64,000 bases of DNA from Taudactylus pleione (GCA_031769625.1 JAUIMM010000213.1:4855501-4919500); one strand, 5' to 3'; shown: positions 10,635 to 21,209, counted from the first letter of the stretch. The notes: generated from the sequence alone by a model not told the origin. Translations and numbers: made by a program.

Positions 10635-11040
10635 TCACTTGTTTAGTTACAAGAATATACAATGTGTATACAAAATAAATGATTATAGCAACTCATTGTG
10701 TGTATCATGTTAGACACTTATCATTTACCCGTATATGTCTTAGTTCCATTTATCGCTTATCTCACTTATTTAGTTACAAGAATATACACATATTGTAACT
10801 TATTTATACAAAATAAATGATCATAGTATTTCATTGTGTGTATCATGTTAGACACTTATCATTTACCCGTATATGTCTTAGTTCCATTTATCGCTTATCT
10901 CACTTATTTAGTTACAAGAATATACACATATTGTAACTTATTTATACAAAATAAATGATCATAGTAACTCATTGTGTGTATCATGTTAGACACTTATCAT
11001 TTACCCGTATATGTCTTAGTTCCAATTATCGCTTATCTCA
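10635..11040. repeat. Three-copy tandem repeat, unit ~128-139 bp
   Basis: Unit starts at 10635, 10763 and 10901 (CACTTATTTAGTTACAAGAA ... CATTTACCCGTATATGTC). The second and third copies are almost identical; the first has a ~10-base deletion. It is AT-rich with no coding sense. A similar two-copy duplication follows at about 11047-11270 (TGTAACCTAT-T-CGCCCAAGA, spacing about 155 bp). It may be part of an unrecognised retroelement 3' region. Confidence 0.85.
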
Positions 11041-11389
11041 CATATTGTAACCTATTTATTGCGCCCAAGATGGGTGCCTCGATGGTACTCTCTTGGGTAA
11101 GATGAACAATGCATGGATCTGATGATTATAAGTATTCTGCATCTTGCTTTAGTATTTTGTAGCTTCCCCATTTCTATCAAACATTGCCTTTTCCACCCAG
11201 TGTAACCTATGTAGTACGCCCAAGATCGCTGCCTCGTCTGGTACTTTTGTGGGTAGGATAAATAAACCTTGGAATTTATGATCCACAATGGCTGCATCAA
11301 CCCTGTATTATATTCATCATTTTCCGCAAATCAAAACCGCTGTACGAGTATTATATTTCACGGTTGTGTATATTCTGCAAATCTAAATT

Positions 11390-11468
11390 TCTGTATTATG
11401 TTCATCATTTCTGTAAAGTGCCTTCAGTCCTATATAAATAAAATTATTATTATTATTATCATCATCAT
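11390..11468 (+). mobile_element. LINE 3' tail with (ATT)n
   Basis: CTGTAAAGTGCCTTCAGTCC followed by TATATAAATAAAATTATTATT resembles the AAGCGCTT...TATATAAATAA tail of L2/CR1-type LINEs in amphibians and fish. Only the tail is present. Confidence 0.55.
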
Positions 11469-11575
11469 GACACATGACTACAGCGTTGCCATCCAACTAG
11501 ATTTATGCTTGGGCGTTCAGAGTTGCCATGAACATGTGCGGAATGTGTTATCCTGGATAATGGTCAGACACTTAG

Positions 11576-11755
11576 GGGCAGAAGTACTAAGCCTTGGAGA
11601 TTAATAAAGTGGAGAGTGATAAAGTGCCAACCAATCAGCTCTTAACTGTCATTTTTCAAACACAGCCTGTAACATGGCAGTTAGGAGCTGATTGGCAGGT
11701 ACTTTATCTCTCTCCATTTTATCACTCTCCAAGGCTTAGTACATCTGTCCCTAAA
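11576..11755. mobile_element. MITE, ACTAAGCCTTGGAGAG family, copy 1
   Basis: Long inverted repeat: left GGGGCAGAAGTACTAAGCC and AACCAATCAGCTCTTAACTG, right GGAGCTGATTGGCAGGTAC and GGCTTAGTACATCTGTCCC. The loop is CATTTTTCAAACACAGCCTG. Related copies: 21210-21406, 30333-30527, 43465-43637, 54744-54912. Non-coding, probably Harbinger-like. Confidence 0.8.
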
Positions 11756-11856
11756 CATCAGGTATCAGCCACGAAAAAAAATCCTCATTCTGTCATCTGA
11801 GGAACATAGCACTAATTCCCTCAGAAAATCTGCCTACAGCATGTGTATCACTGTGC

Positions 11857-12010
11857 TTGGACTACTGCAATGCCCTATACTTGGATCTCCCAGCAAAAGA
11901 ATTTAATCACTTACAGCTGGTACAAAATGCAGCAGACAGGCTATTAACTAACCAGCCTCGCTCCTGCCACATAACACCAATTCTCTGCTCCCTTGACTAG
12001 CTACCTATTG
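11857..12010 (+). pseudogene. L2-type LINE ORF2 C-terminal remnant
   Basis: The frame reads LDYCNALYLDLPAKE, then LQLVQNAADRLLTNQ and RSCHITPILCSLD-stop-LPI. This is the conserved C-terminal end of L2/CR1-clade reverse transcriptase ORFs (DYCNxLYxGLP ... LQxVQNAAARL ... ITPxLxxLHWLPV). It has an in-frame TAG at 11998-12000. A further LINE-like stretch near 12270-12335 suggests that an hAT-like element (12016-12260) was inserted in the LINE. Confidence 0.85.
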
Positions 12011-12015
12011 GATCA

Positions 12016-12260
12016 TTGGCGTATCTGTAACAAATGCACATCCTACACCCATATAATTATACTCATCTGTCTGGAGTCCCGCATCGCTGCTGCAGCAGAA
12101 GCAGAAATCACCATTACAATTTGCACATGCACAGTAGAGAGGACCTGGGAACATGGTGTGGGCATAATAGACTCTGGCATAATGTCAAAGTCTACTGTGT
12201 CGCAGAGAGGAGAGGGCAATCACAGAGCCTGCACATGGGCCCCCTCCTCTCTTAAACTGT
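12016..12260. mobile_element. TGGCGTATCT...CCTCCTCTCTTAAA repeat, copy 1
   Basis: Starts TGGCGTATCTGTAAC and ends near GGGCCCCCTCCTCTCTTAAA. The same beginning and end occur at 13061-13336 and 59145-59408. The CAGTGGCGTA-type start is typical of hAT non-autonomous elements, but a matching right terminal repeat is not obvious. Confidence 0.5.
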
Positions 12261-12335
12261 ACCTGTATAAGATGTTAAATCTATTTCAAGATTGGCTTAC
12301 TGACTGTGAAATGCCTAACATAACCAAGGGTCTAT

Positions 12336-12660
12336 GGTACCCAGCGTCCTAACTTTGCGTTATGGGGGGCTGTTATGGCTGCAGTCTGCCGTTTACAGCG
12401 TCCAGCTTCGGGCGGCACTGCATCTGCGATTCTGGCTTCACAGTGCCAATCCAAGCACTCTGCTAGCCAGACACAGGACCGCGGATGTGCTGTGCGCAAC
12501 GGCACCGGTATATATATATATATATATATATATACAGTATCGGACTGGGACATGAGGGGCCCACTGGGGTTAGGCAGTGGTAGGAGCCCATGTTTAAGGG
12601 GTGCGGCCAGCCTCCGGAGGGGCGTGGCCAGTCGCAACAGAGGCTTGGCTAATCATTATA
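12336..12660. other. Intron DNA with (TA)n and a common amphibian-type repeat
   Basis: A (TA)n tract at 12511-12534 is followed by CAGTATCGGACTGGGACATG and a GGGGCGTGGCC segment that reads like the end of an hAT-like repeat. No coding exon supported. Confidence 0.4.
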
Positions 12661-12671
12661 GATGACATAGA

Positions 12672-13050
12672 GCCTGATTCAGAGGCGCACGCTCTTTGCG
12701 TGCGCTCGCTCTGAATCAGGGTGTACCTTTTTCTTTTTTCCCGGCCTCCACAGCTTGTGCGAGAGGCCTGGCGTTGGTCACGTTTATCGCGACCATCGGG
12801 TTTGTGGCGATACCTGCGGGAAGGTCTCGGCTCCCGCAATCAGTCCTACTGACATCACGATTGATGTCAGTAGGGCCGCCCACAAACGGCAGGCGTTCCT
12901 AAGGGAACGCCTACGTTTGTGCAGCCACCCCCTCTCCCCGCCTACAAAACGGAGCAAGCTGTCAATCAGCATCGACAGCCGCACCGTCTTGTAGTGAGCG
13001 ATGGAGCTGCTGTCGCTCGCTGAGCTCGCAAGAGGGTCTGAATCAGGCCC
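12672..13050. mobile_element. Serial-hairpin DNA element, copy 3 (SH-A, decayed)
   Basis: Ends GCCTGATTCAGAGG and GGTCTGAATCAGGCCC. In the order of copy 2 it retains the terminal hairpin (CGCACGC...GCGTGCG), a decayed GACCATCGGG segment, CTACTGACATCA/TGATGTCAGTAG, CACAAACGGCAGGCGTTCC/GGAACGCCTACGTTTGTG, a CTACAAAACGG/CCGTCTTGTAG stem and GAGCGA/TCGCTC. Hairpins present in copies 1 and 2 are lost or degenerate, so the family varies by whole hairpin modules. Confidence 0.75.
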
Positions 13051-13060
13051 ACAGCCAGTG

Positions 13061-13336
13061 GCGTATCTATTATGGGTGCAGTGTGTGCGGGACACATGGG
13101 TCCCCCGGGTACATATTATTTTAGACTTACCTGTCCGTGGTCCAACGTCGGGTGTCTGCGCTGCTCAGAACACCGGAAAGACTGGTGCGCAGTAGACTCC
13201 GGGCACACTCTAGTGCCCGGAGTCTACTAAGGCTCCGGTGGCTGGCTAGCAGCGTCAGTCGGCTACCGGCCACCAGGGAGAGAGGAGGGGGCCTCGCACA
13301 GGGAGTGAACACGGGCCCCCTCCTCTCTTAAGACGC
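13061..13336. mobile_element. TGGCGTATCT...CCTCCTCTCTTAAG repeat, copy 2
   Basis: Starts AGTGGCGTATCTATTATGGG and ends CCTCCTCTCTTAAGACGCCC. It includes a perfect hairpin AGTAGACTCCGGGCAC/GTGCCCGGAGTCTACT. Same family as 12016-12260 and 59145-59408. Non-coding. Confidence 0.6.
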
Positions 13337-13460
13337 CCCTGCCCATAGCCTGCAGACAATATGGATAATACACTGTATGGTTTGTTAATCCTTGTTCCTG
13401 CTCTACCTAGCTAACTGACTAGGGGAATTCCCTGTAACCCTGTGTTCCAGTCCAATCCTG

Positions 13461-13530
13461 TACATATATATATATGTACATACAGTATATATATATATAT
13501 ATATATATATAGATATAAAATATATATAGA
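13461..13530. repeat. (TA)n-rich microsatellite
   Basis: TACATATATATATATGTACA followed by about 12 more TA units. Confidence 0.9.
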
Positions 13531-13864
13531 GAATTCTGATTTGAAATTCAAAGGTCATGGAACTAGACTATTATATTGTACAGTTAATCTAAGTTTACTA
13601 ATATTAAAGTAATAGTCATACTACTAAAGAAAACTCCCTATTCCCTTTTTTTCTATGCAAACAAGATTAAACATAAAAAGTCGTTTCTCTCCACTAGATA
13701 TTGCTATTATGCATTGGAAAAAAAAAAGTAAAAAGTAAAACCAAAAGTATATCAAAAGAAATTAGATTATAACCAAATAATTTAATGCTCTCATCACATC
13801 ATTTCTTGAATATGTCACTGCGTCAGTGCTTGTGGCCTGATTAGCTAGTTTAGTTAGACTCATT

Positions 13865-14200
13865 GGGCGGAATTCAATTGTATTCGCGGCCCGCATCTCC
13901 CGTCTAAAGTGACAGGAGATCGTGGGCCGCGATGCAATTGTCCAAGATGTTCGTGCTGATCGCGCCCATAGAGGTCAGGTTTAGCCGCGTAAAGCAGCTA
14001 AACCCGCCCAAAGTGCTGGGCGCGATCGCGAAAAGTGATGTTTGGGCGCCCAAACATGTCACTTTTCGCACATTTCAGCTCTCATCCCCCAGGGGCTGCA
14101 AGCTGAAATGTAGCGCTGGCAGCTCATTGTGCCCGACCGGAGCAAGAATTGAATAGCTCAGTCGGGCGCGATAGGGGCTAGAAAGAATTGAATTCCGCCC
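13865..14200. mobile_element. Serial-hairpin MITE with GGGCGGAATTCAATTG ends
   Basis: Terminal inverted repeats GGGCGGAATTCAATT and AATTGAATTCCGCCC are flanked by ATT (13862-13864, 14201-14203). Inside are successive hairpins: GCGGCCCGC/GTGGGCCGC, TTTAGCCGCGTAAAGCAGCTAAA, AGTGATGTTTGGGCGCCCAA/CATGTCACT and CATTTCAGCT/AGCTGAAATG. Same architecture as family SH-A but a different sequence. Confidence 0.8.
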
Positions 14201-14407
14201 ATTATCTGTACATTGCCAAGAATACCATTAGTTCAGGACATGTTGGGGAATATTTAAAAGCAGATGGATAAGCTCAGTTTGAGCACCTAAATCACTGTAT
14301 GTAACAGTAAGCGTAGTCTGTGGTCCATGTATGGGCAAGTTTAAGTAACAGTAAAGCATGAGGTAACCCACAATGACACTGGATTGAACCTGCTGTGTGG
14401 CAGCTTA

Positions 14408-15216
14408 AGCTGGGTACACACTGGCCGATATATTGGCCGATCAATTGATCGGCCAATATATCTGCTGCCTGTCGGCCAGTGTGTATGTCTGTGAACAACA
14501 CTGTTCACAGGGTATACGTTTAAGATGCCGGCGGTCACTATGCTGACCGCCGGCAACTAGACTACAGAATCACGGCGTGGGTTAACTAACCTACGCCGGG
14601 AGACCGGCGCCCAGCATCCCGATCAAAGGGATGCCAGGCACCGAGCGTGGATAGCCGTGGGGTGGGGAGGGTTAGGTTTAGGGTTCCCGGGGGGGACTTA
14701 GGGTTAGGCACCCCCCGGGAGGTTAGGGTTAGGCTAGGGGGCGGGAGGGTTAGGCACCCCCCAGGGGACTTAGGTTCAGGCAGCAGGGAAAGGGGGGTTA
14801 GGTTTAGGCACTTAGAGAGGGGATTAGGGTTAGGCACAGGGGTGGGAGGTTAGGGTTAGGCACCCTAAAGAAGGGTTAGGGGGTACAGTTAGGTTAGTTC
14901 ATACTTACCTTTCAGACGATCGGGATTTCCTTCCACGTCAGGCTGGCGCTGCCGGGATTTGCGGCAGGCGGTATTTCATACCGAATCTGTTCACAGACAT
15001 ATAACATTGGCAGTGCTGCACAGCTGATGGACAGTCCATCGACAAGTGTGTACGGGTGGTCTGCAGACCGTCAGTACACACACAGTGGCAACCGCGGGGA
15101 AGGGGGGCGGGACACACGGCCAGACACAGATGATGAGTGTGTATGAACGACCATCATCTGCAGATATATCTGCAGATTACTCGTTCTGTATATATCTGTA
15201 TAGTGTGTACCCAGCA
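14408..15216. mobile_element. MITE, GCTGGGTACACACTGG family, with a nested insert
   Basis: Ends AGCTGGGTACACACTGGCC and AGTGTGTACCCAGCA, with TTA duplication 14405-14407/15217-15219. Starts with the palindrome CCGATATATTGGCCGATC. Split by the telomere-like element 14511-14986. Belongs with the GGTGCGTACACACG elements. Confidence 0.85.
14511..14986. mobile_element. Telomere-like-tract element, copy 2 (TTAGGG side), nested
   Basis: Ends GGTATACGTTTAAGATGCCGG and, complemented, GGTATGAAATACCGCC. Between them lies a degenerate GAGGGTTAGGGTTAGGCACC minisatellite (14665-14890). A 10-bp direct repeat CTGTTCACAG flanks it (14501-14510, 14987-14996). Removing the insert plus one repeat restores a continuous CTGTGAAC/GTTCACAG hairpin of the host element. 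Non-coding. Confidence 0.8.
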
Positions 15217-15506
15217 TTAGATAGTTGCCCTGCAATGTTCGCTACCCTGCTGCATTCTAACAATGTTAGGTTCAATGCTATGCTGACTATGAGGCCTAGG
15301 CAATTTTGGAGAGTAAGCAGATAGCAGCTCATATGTAGAGCCATCTCTTAAGCTGCTTCTGTGTAGTTTCTGCGTGACCCCCAGACTCTACAAGGAGATG
15401 GTATTAGCATTCCTAATTATTTGGTATGGTGCATGCTCAAGTAAATGTCTGTTTTTATGTAACTGCATGTAGTAAATATGTGTGATTTTAGATAATGTGA
15501 GCGTGA

Positions 15507-16297
15507 TCCTGAGCCAGACACAGACACCCCTGCCCGCAGGGCCGGCTACAGGGTTCGGAGCACCCTGTGCCAGCTCCTCAAAGCATGCAAAATGGGGGTG
15601 TCGTCTAATTACTATAGGCAACGCCCCCTATGTGATGTTATTTGGAGGCGTGCCCACATGGCACGCCTCCAAATAACATCAGGATGGGGGGAGCTTCACT
15701 AGCTGGGCTTCCCCCAGCCCTCTCCTGTCACTGAATGGATGCCACGCGCATGCGCGCAGCATTCATTCAGACCCCGGGGTCCGGAGCCCCAACCTCCCCA
15801 TTTCACCACCCGTGGGCCACTTCTGTCGGGCCAGTACTGTCCCGCTGAAATCGGGATGTTGGGGAGGGGTGCGCCCTCTATGGGTGGCACCCCTGTTCGA
15901 CCGCACTGGTCGAACACCCCTAGAGCTGGCCCTGCCCACCCGCGGCTACTTGTTTTGTTGCAGCAGTGTCTTATGCTAATGCCACAGCCGATTTTCTTCA
16001 CACTGAGATGCCCACTTGCAGCACAATCGATACTTGCACCATCCTATGGCGGGTGCAGTATCTCTGTCTGAGCATGGCCTCCAGTGTGACACTCCCCGAT
16101 TCTGATTCACCACCGCCTGCTACCTCTTAGGAACGCCCACTGATATCCACAGCTCCTGCTTCCAAATCTGTGCTGCGTCTCCATGCGGTAACCATCGGGA
16201 TGCATGCTCTGTGCGACTCAGACATATGCGCAGACTTAAATCATTGGCCAACTGCACGTGTCATCGACATGTTTGCACCTCTAATTCAGTCCCTGTG
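15507..16297. mobile_element. GCCTGATTCTGA...-family element, copy 1, interrupted
   Basis: Diverged relative of the elements at 20917-28583 and 35065-35449. Shared words include CTAATGC-ACAGCCGATT, AATCGATACTTGCACC, GGTGCAGTATCTCTGTC, CTTAGGAACGCCCACTGA, ATGCTCTGTGCGACTCAGAC and TTCAGTCCCTG at the right end. Interrupted by the hAT-like element 15537-15934. Confidence 0.6.
15537..15934. mobile_element. hAT-like element with CAGGGCCGGCT ends, nested
   Basis: Ends CAGGGCCGGCTACAGGG and CTAGAGCTGGCCCTG, with an 8-bp flank CCTGCCCG/CCCACCCG (6 of 8 match). It contains a perfect hairpin TTATTTGGAGGCGTGCC/GGCACGCCTCCAAATAA. Non-coding. Confidence 0.7.
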
Positions 16298-17146
16298 CGT
16301 CAGATCACACACATGATTTCTGCACAGTAGTTAAACATTATCCAAATTTCCTCAGACTATAGCCATTACACAGAAGAAGCCAATATTATAGACTTCAGAC
16401 AAGTATGCTTGACCAGGTTTAAAACGAAAAAATTATTGACTTAGAGGAGAAGAAAACGTGCTATGTGGAGATTTGGCTCCTATGATGGGTACAGTTTGTT
16501 ACTGAATATCCCTATAATCAATGGTAACATTTTCTGATATTGATGTAGTTTTATTGCTATAATTTTAGAGACTGTACAAGTCCCTACAGTATATGTGCTT
16601 TTTCGCCTTCTCAGTCGTATACCCTCCACCCCAGGTTATTGTTATTCCTCCAACAGATCTCCTCCTCTACAAGGACTCCTGTCTGTTTCACTGAAAGGCT
16701 CCTTACTGGGACAAATATTTTCACAGCTGTCACCATTCACAAGATACCTTCTGGTGATTTGGAAGGACTGATAGCTTTCTGGGGTAGAAGGTGAGAAGGC
16801 TGATTACTGGCCATTCTTCTACAGATAAAGAAACAACACTCAGAGATAATGTAATCTTCTAGGCAAACTGACACACTTTTTGTTCTGCACATAAGTGATG
16901 AGTATGTTTAACAAAACACTGAATGCTCTTGTACATAAGGTAACACTTGAATACTCCAGGGAGGTGCTGTGAAAGGAAGGATGAAGCTGGCCAGTCATGG
17001 AGCATCTTGATCATTCAATTTGACCATTTTGTTATTAATTGATATGAATTAGATGGAGGAAGAACAGTAGTTGTAAAATACTGAAATGCAGATGAGCATG
17101 TTAGGTTTATTTGTCATCCAAAGCGAGAGTGCCCCAACAATCTTAC
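16298..17146. other. Intron 2 sequence next to exon 2
   Basis: Apparently single-copy. It holds the donor GTAAG on the minus strand at 17146-17142. No other exon or repeat recognised. Confidence 0.6.
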
Positions 17147-17707
17147 CTGTGAGAAGTTCAATCCATTAAGCGGGTGGCATTGCTCTTCTACTTTCTCAAC
17201 TGCCCCAGTTCTCTTTTTAAGACGCTCTGCTTCCAGAGCAAGATATAAATCCAGAACGGGGACCCCCCTAGATTTGATATCAACCTCAGTCAGGGAATTC
17301 ACCATCAACATCACCCAAACAGGTCTCTTTCTTTCCCAATTGCCAGCAATTGCATTGAATAAGTAGTCTGCATAAAGACCTTTCCCTCTTTGATCTGGTG
17401 TCATCCATGAGGGCATCATGAGTTTAACATATTCCAAGTGGCGCTTGAGTCTGCGATAAATATCTCTAGGAAGAACACTTTGTAGATTCTCACCCTGAGG
17501 CAGCATCTGGCAACTGGTCAGAGCGGAGATTGTGTAGGGGTCTGTCAAATCCAACTCAAAGTACACAATATTGCTCTGCTGGAAAGCTTTCTTAGAATTT
17601 TCTGGGATAAAATCCCACACCCTTGTGTATGGGACATGAATGGTGCCAAAGAAGTATGAAGGAGGATCTCGTTTGATGGTCCAGAGAAAGGAGTTCAAAT
17701 GGCTTTG
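17147..17707 (-). CDS. TRABD2A: TRABD2A (TIKI1) coding exon 2: start of TraB/TIKI Wnt-metalloprotease domain
   Basis: The exon encodes 187 residues (37-223 of the joined protein). The acceptor is a T10 tract plus CAG (17720-17708) and the donor is CAG|GTAAG at 17147/17146; both ends are phase 0. The translation is a near match to TIKI proteins as I know them: [67 protein letters not shown] and [14 protein letters not shown]. The GTIH motif (residues 57-60) is the first GX2H metal site, and E87 in YFELD is the conserved acidic residue. The second GX2H site (GAGH) and the C-terminal membrane anchor lie in exons outside the window. Family role: TIKI1 cleaves the N terminus of Wnt ligands at the membrane or secretory route and is needed for anterior patterning in Xenopus. 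Words such as [18 protein letters not shown] and a KVEEQ ending favour TRABD2A over its paralogue TRABD2B. No stops or frameshifts. Confidence 0.94.
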
Positions 17708-19020
17708 CTGAAAAAAAAAATCACATAAAAAAAATCTTATTAACTGTTTTCTTTTTCACATCATCATAATCACAGCAAGAGGGCAGCCATTTTTGTAGCC
17801 ATGGTATCACATGCAAAACCAAGCATCCCATTACAATGTTAAACTATCTTAATGGACTGACTGAAAGCCCAATATCATTAGTACAATGATTATAAAGATA
17901 TGAAAAAAGTTGCCATGATTAGCATGTACGTATTTTAAGAGAACGATAAATTTCTAACTGTATTCAATTATTTGATTAATTGATATTGTCTGAAATGTTC
18001 TGGCTTCTACAGTCTTTGAACTCTACTTCAATTTAATTTATTCCAAAAACAAATCTGACAACTCACAATACAGTGGTAGGGGTCAGGTGAAAGTTCAGCT
18101 TTCAAAGAAGGCACAAGGATCAGATTTAAATGATTATGGCTCAGATTTAAATATGAATCTAAATGTATAGCAATGAAGGCAAGTGTATACTGCTTGGTCC
18201 AAGATTTAGTAATATATTATTTGCTTGTGCACCCAGAAATGTATTATATTCTTTTTTTGTGTTCTGCACATCACTATTTTATAGGGGCAATAAAATTTTT
18301 TGCAAATTATATTTATGCTTAAACATAGATTTAAGGAAGGATTAATTATTTTCTACAAAAAGCATGCTATATTCTACATTTTTTAGCAATGAAACACATA
18401 GCTTTACATGCACTTCCTCTACACTAAGCTATAGAGAAACAATTATATTAAAATAGAACAGTATAAATAGTATAAGTTAAACAGAACAGTATATCTAACT
18501 GCAGTCCTTATATTGGAGGTCTCTTTAGAATATGTATTAAGGTATTAATTTCCAGAATAAACAACGTACAGGAAATAGTGGCCTCATTTACATACTGGAA
18601 TAATGCACCTGTGCATGTCATATTCCACAAGTGATAATATTTAAATAGATTATGATTTTAAACCTGTCCCAAGACAATAACTTGGCGTCAGGTTTGCAGG
18701 ATTGCTGGTATCACTCAAAAATGTACACAGCTGAAAAAGTAAATCTCTCATATAAAAAGCCTCCCTACGATAACAAAAGATCATCCTCTAGATGAATTTA
18801 AACTTTGTCTATCCTAGCCAGATTTATGTCCTACATTTATAATGTCAATAAGGGGAAATAAGGACTTTAGTTATTATATGTCATTATTGAACATTATTTT
18901 TCATTTTGGTAGAAATGTTCTTACAAACAGCAGCAACAGCCGGGCGAATAAGTGGTGGTCAAGTGGATTGGTTGCTATGGGCAACTTCTTCTCTTGTCCT
19001 ATTTAGAAGGTTAGATACAT
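17708..19020. other. Intron 1 sequence next to exon 2
   Basis: AT-rich, apparently single-copy, with the T10-CAG acceptor at its lower end. A fragment GGATTGGTTGCTATGGGCAAC near 18973-18994 is one arm of the MITE family found at 21210-21406. Confidence 0.6.
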
Positions 19021-19024
19021 TTAT

Positions 19025-19275
19025 ATCAGTTATTTATATACCCCACACGTATTCTGCAACACTTTTCAGATAATATTTAGTCACTGTCATCAGTCCCCTC
19101 CAGTGGAGCTCACACATGTACACACACCTTTACACTAGGGTTCAAGTCTATCCAAACTACCAGTATGTTTTAGTTTTGTGGGAGAACACCTGAGAACCCA
19201 GAGGAAATTGTAAAATAAACCCATGACCTCAGTGCCATGAGGCAATAATGGTAACCATTACCCCAAATGCGCTGC
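19025..19275 (-). mobile_element. L2-like retroelement 3' region, reverse orientation, copy 1
   Basis: Shows the ordered landmarks of a widespread amphibian/fish repeat: TATTCTGCAACACTTT, CATCAGTCCCCTCCAGTGGA, ACCAGTATGTTTTAGTTTTG, GGGAGAACACCTGAGAACCC and TGACCTCAGTGCCATGAGGC. Other copies: 36365-36535, 41275-41345, 45080-45135, 52610-52855. The LINE clade is assigned from general knowledge. Confidence 0.6.
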
Positions 19276-19915
19276 TACTTCATCCCCTACATGAAGAATA
19301 ATGAAGATAAAAGGGAGTTAACCATGAATAATGGAGAGTTATATGATGAAGGAAAAGAGGCTAAGTATGGATGGATGGATGAATGTTTTACTTTCTTAGG
19401 TACACATCCAGCCTAAATAAATGTGCTGCCTGTGTCGTTTAATGTAGCAAATAATCTGAAAAACATAGTGGAAGTTTTGCTATGGTCTGTAGCCGCGTAA
19501 TGGCAAACAAGGCCGGATCAATATTATTCTTATAAATTTGCACTCTATATATTTCAGGATATTTGTGGTACCAGGTTCAGAAAAAGTTAGACCACTAGCA
19601 AAATAGAGGAGGGTTCCAATTAATGGACCATACAAATAAGCTTTTTTTATATATACATTTTTGGTCCATCCAACCTGAGCATCATTCAACCACATGGTAA
19701 ATGCAACATCTACTGACAGCCCTATGAAGAAGTACACATAAAGTAACATTCATAGTGAATCATTCAGAAATATATCAAGAGACCCATTTCTCCTGCAATA
19801 AGAATGCTTATTTGTTTTTGTGCTGATTATCACCATGATAATAAATCCCTCATCGATGCAATTTACCCAAAAATATTGCTATGGCAGCTAAGCAATGGAC
19901 TGATGCTACCTGGTG
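19276..19915. other. Intron DNA with a short anonymous open frame
   Basis: A minus-strand frame of 89 codons (19749-19480) has two hydrophobic stretches. It has no family resemblance I recognise and no clear splice sites. Not called as a gene. Confidence 0.4.
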
Positions 19916-19917
19916 AT

Positions 19918-20380
19918 GCTAAGCTGGCACATAAGGAATCTCTGGCCTGGCACATAAAGGGGTGATCTGGGTTGGCACATAAGAAGGGGGTTCTGGACTG
20001 GCAAATAATGCGGAGATCTGGACTGGCACATAAGGGGGCTCTAAGCTGGCACATAAGGGGATTCTAGGCTGGCACATAAGGAGGCTCTGGTCTGGCACGT
20101 AAGGAGTGAGCTTTGGTATGACACAAAGAGGGGCGAGCTGGTCTGGCACATAAAGGGGAGGTCTGTACTGGCACATAAAGAGGGGGCTCTGGACTGGCAC
20201 ATCAGGGAGCACTGGACTGGCACACAATGCGGATATCTGGACTGGCACATAAAGGGGAGCTCTGGGCTGGCACATAAGTAGGAGATCTGGGCTGGTACAT
20301 AAGGGGGAACTCTGGGCTGGTACATATGACGGGGACTCTGGGCTGGCACATACTCAAGTGGGGTTTTGGGCTGGCACATA
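19918..20380. repeat. 30-bp minisatellite, TCTGGGCTGGCACATAAGGG
   Basis: About 15 imperfect 30-bp units. Because the period is a multiple of three, several minus-strand frames stay open (MCQPRAPLY-like repeats). These are not genes. Confidence 0.92.
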
Positions 20381-20388
20381 CATACTTA

Positions 20389-20612
20389 ATGGTGCGTACA
20401 CACGGTACGATCAGTCAGCGATAACGATATCGCTGATTGATCTCCCTGCACCCTCCCGGTGTGCTGGATGATCGATATCGATCATCCAGCACACCACAAA
20501 CCCACCAAAAACGGTCCTGCAACCTGCAATCAACGATCGCGGATCCCTACGTAACCTGGACGATATCGACCAGGTTGGCCTGCATGCACGACCGATGGTC
20601 GATATCGTTATC
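20389..20612. mobile_element. MITE, GGTGCGTACACACGG family, 3'-truncated
   Basis: Left end ATGGTGCGTACACACGGTAC preceded by TTA (20386-20388). The body has the palindromes GCGATAACGATATCGCTG and GTGCTGGATGATCGATATCGATCATCCAGCAC. The expected GTGTGTACGCACC right end is missing; the sequence runs into a TCGACA-rich stretch (20613-20760). Confidence 0.7.
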
Positions 20613-21209
20613 GTCAATGTCTACAAATGTTCGACAGGGTCAAAAGGTCGACGTTTCGTGTGTCGACATTTTGTCCCTGTCGACATATTGCCTGTTTAAA
20701 ATCTGGTGTGTATCTAGACATTGTCGATCTTTTAATTGTCTATCTTTTATCTCACACACCTGCAAAACACTTATATTTCAACATCATAATAATCTTTTAA
20801 AAAGAAAAAAAATATTTTAAACGTAGACTGCAGATAGTAATTGCTTCTATTTGCCAAGAAGTTTATTGCGACTTCTTTACATTACATTTTAGCAACATAA
20901 TAAAATCTGACATACAGGGCCTGATTCTGAATCACACACTGTTAGGTCTGTGTGTGCTTCTTTAGTCGTTGTAGAATGTGTGACTTTCTGTTAATACCAG
21001 TTCAAGCCCTTCCCTGGTGTACATCCGTGTATCTGGATGTGCAAGGACTAAGATGCCCTCTTTCAGTGTCTTTAGACGTTGAAATACAGTTTACTGCGTC
21101 ATTAGAGCGTCATTAGAGGCAACCATTGGTTGCACCATCGAAACCTGCACCAGCCCCATGCTAGGTGCAGAATCTCTGTCAGCGTATGGCCCCCAATGTG
21201 AGTGATTAA

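Larger units (their letters stand above)
1..17146 (-). other. TRABD2A: TRABD2A intron 2, partial (3' end outside the window)
   Basis: Begins with the donor GTAAG at 17146-17142. The expected next exon should continue after LNFSQ with a segment leading to a YTTEDLIKHYN-like motif. I looked for it on the minus strand in the non-repetitive parts and did not find it, so the exon probably lies outside the window. A short diverged exon could have been missed by eye. Confidence 0.6.

Noticed and set aside
14665..14890. True chromosome-end telomere or telomere fusion
   Set aside because: The tract is degenerate, short, lies inside an inverted-end element with direct flanks, and recurs at four places in both orientations.
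17147..17707. Assignment to the paralogue TRABD2B (TIKI2)
   Set aside because: The exon keeps TIKI1-type words ([34 protein letters not shown]) and the exon 1 TANCKL motif. The paralogue remains possible but less likely.
19918..20380. CRISPR-like regular repeats
   Set aside because: Units are contiguous and variable, with no unique spacers; this is a eukaryotic minisatellite. The same applies to 52926-53122 and 56590-59062.
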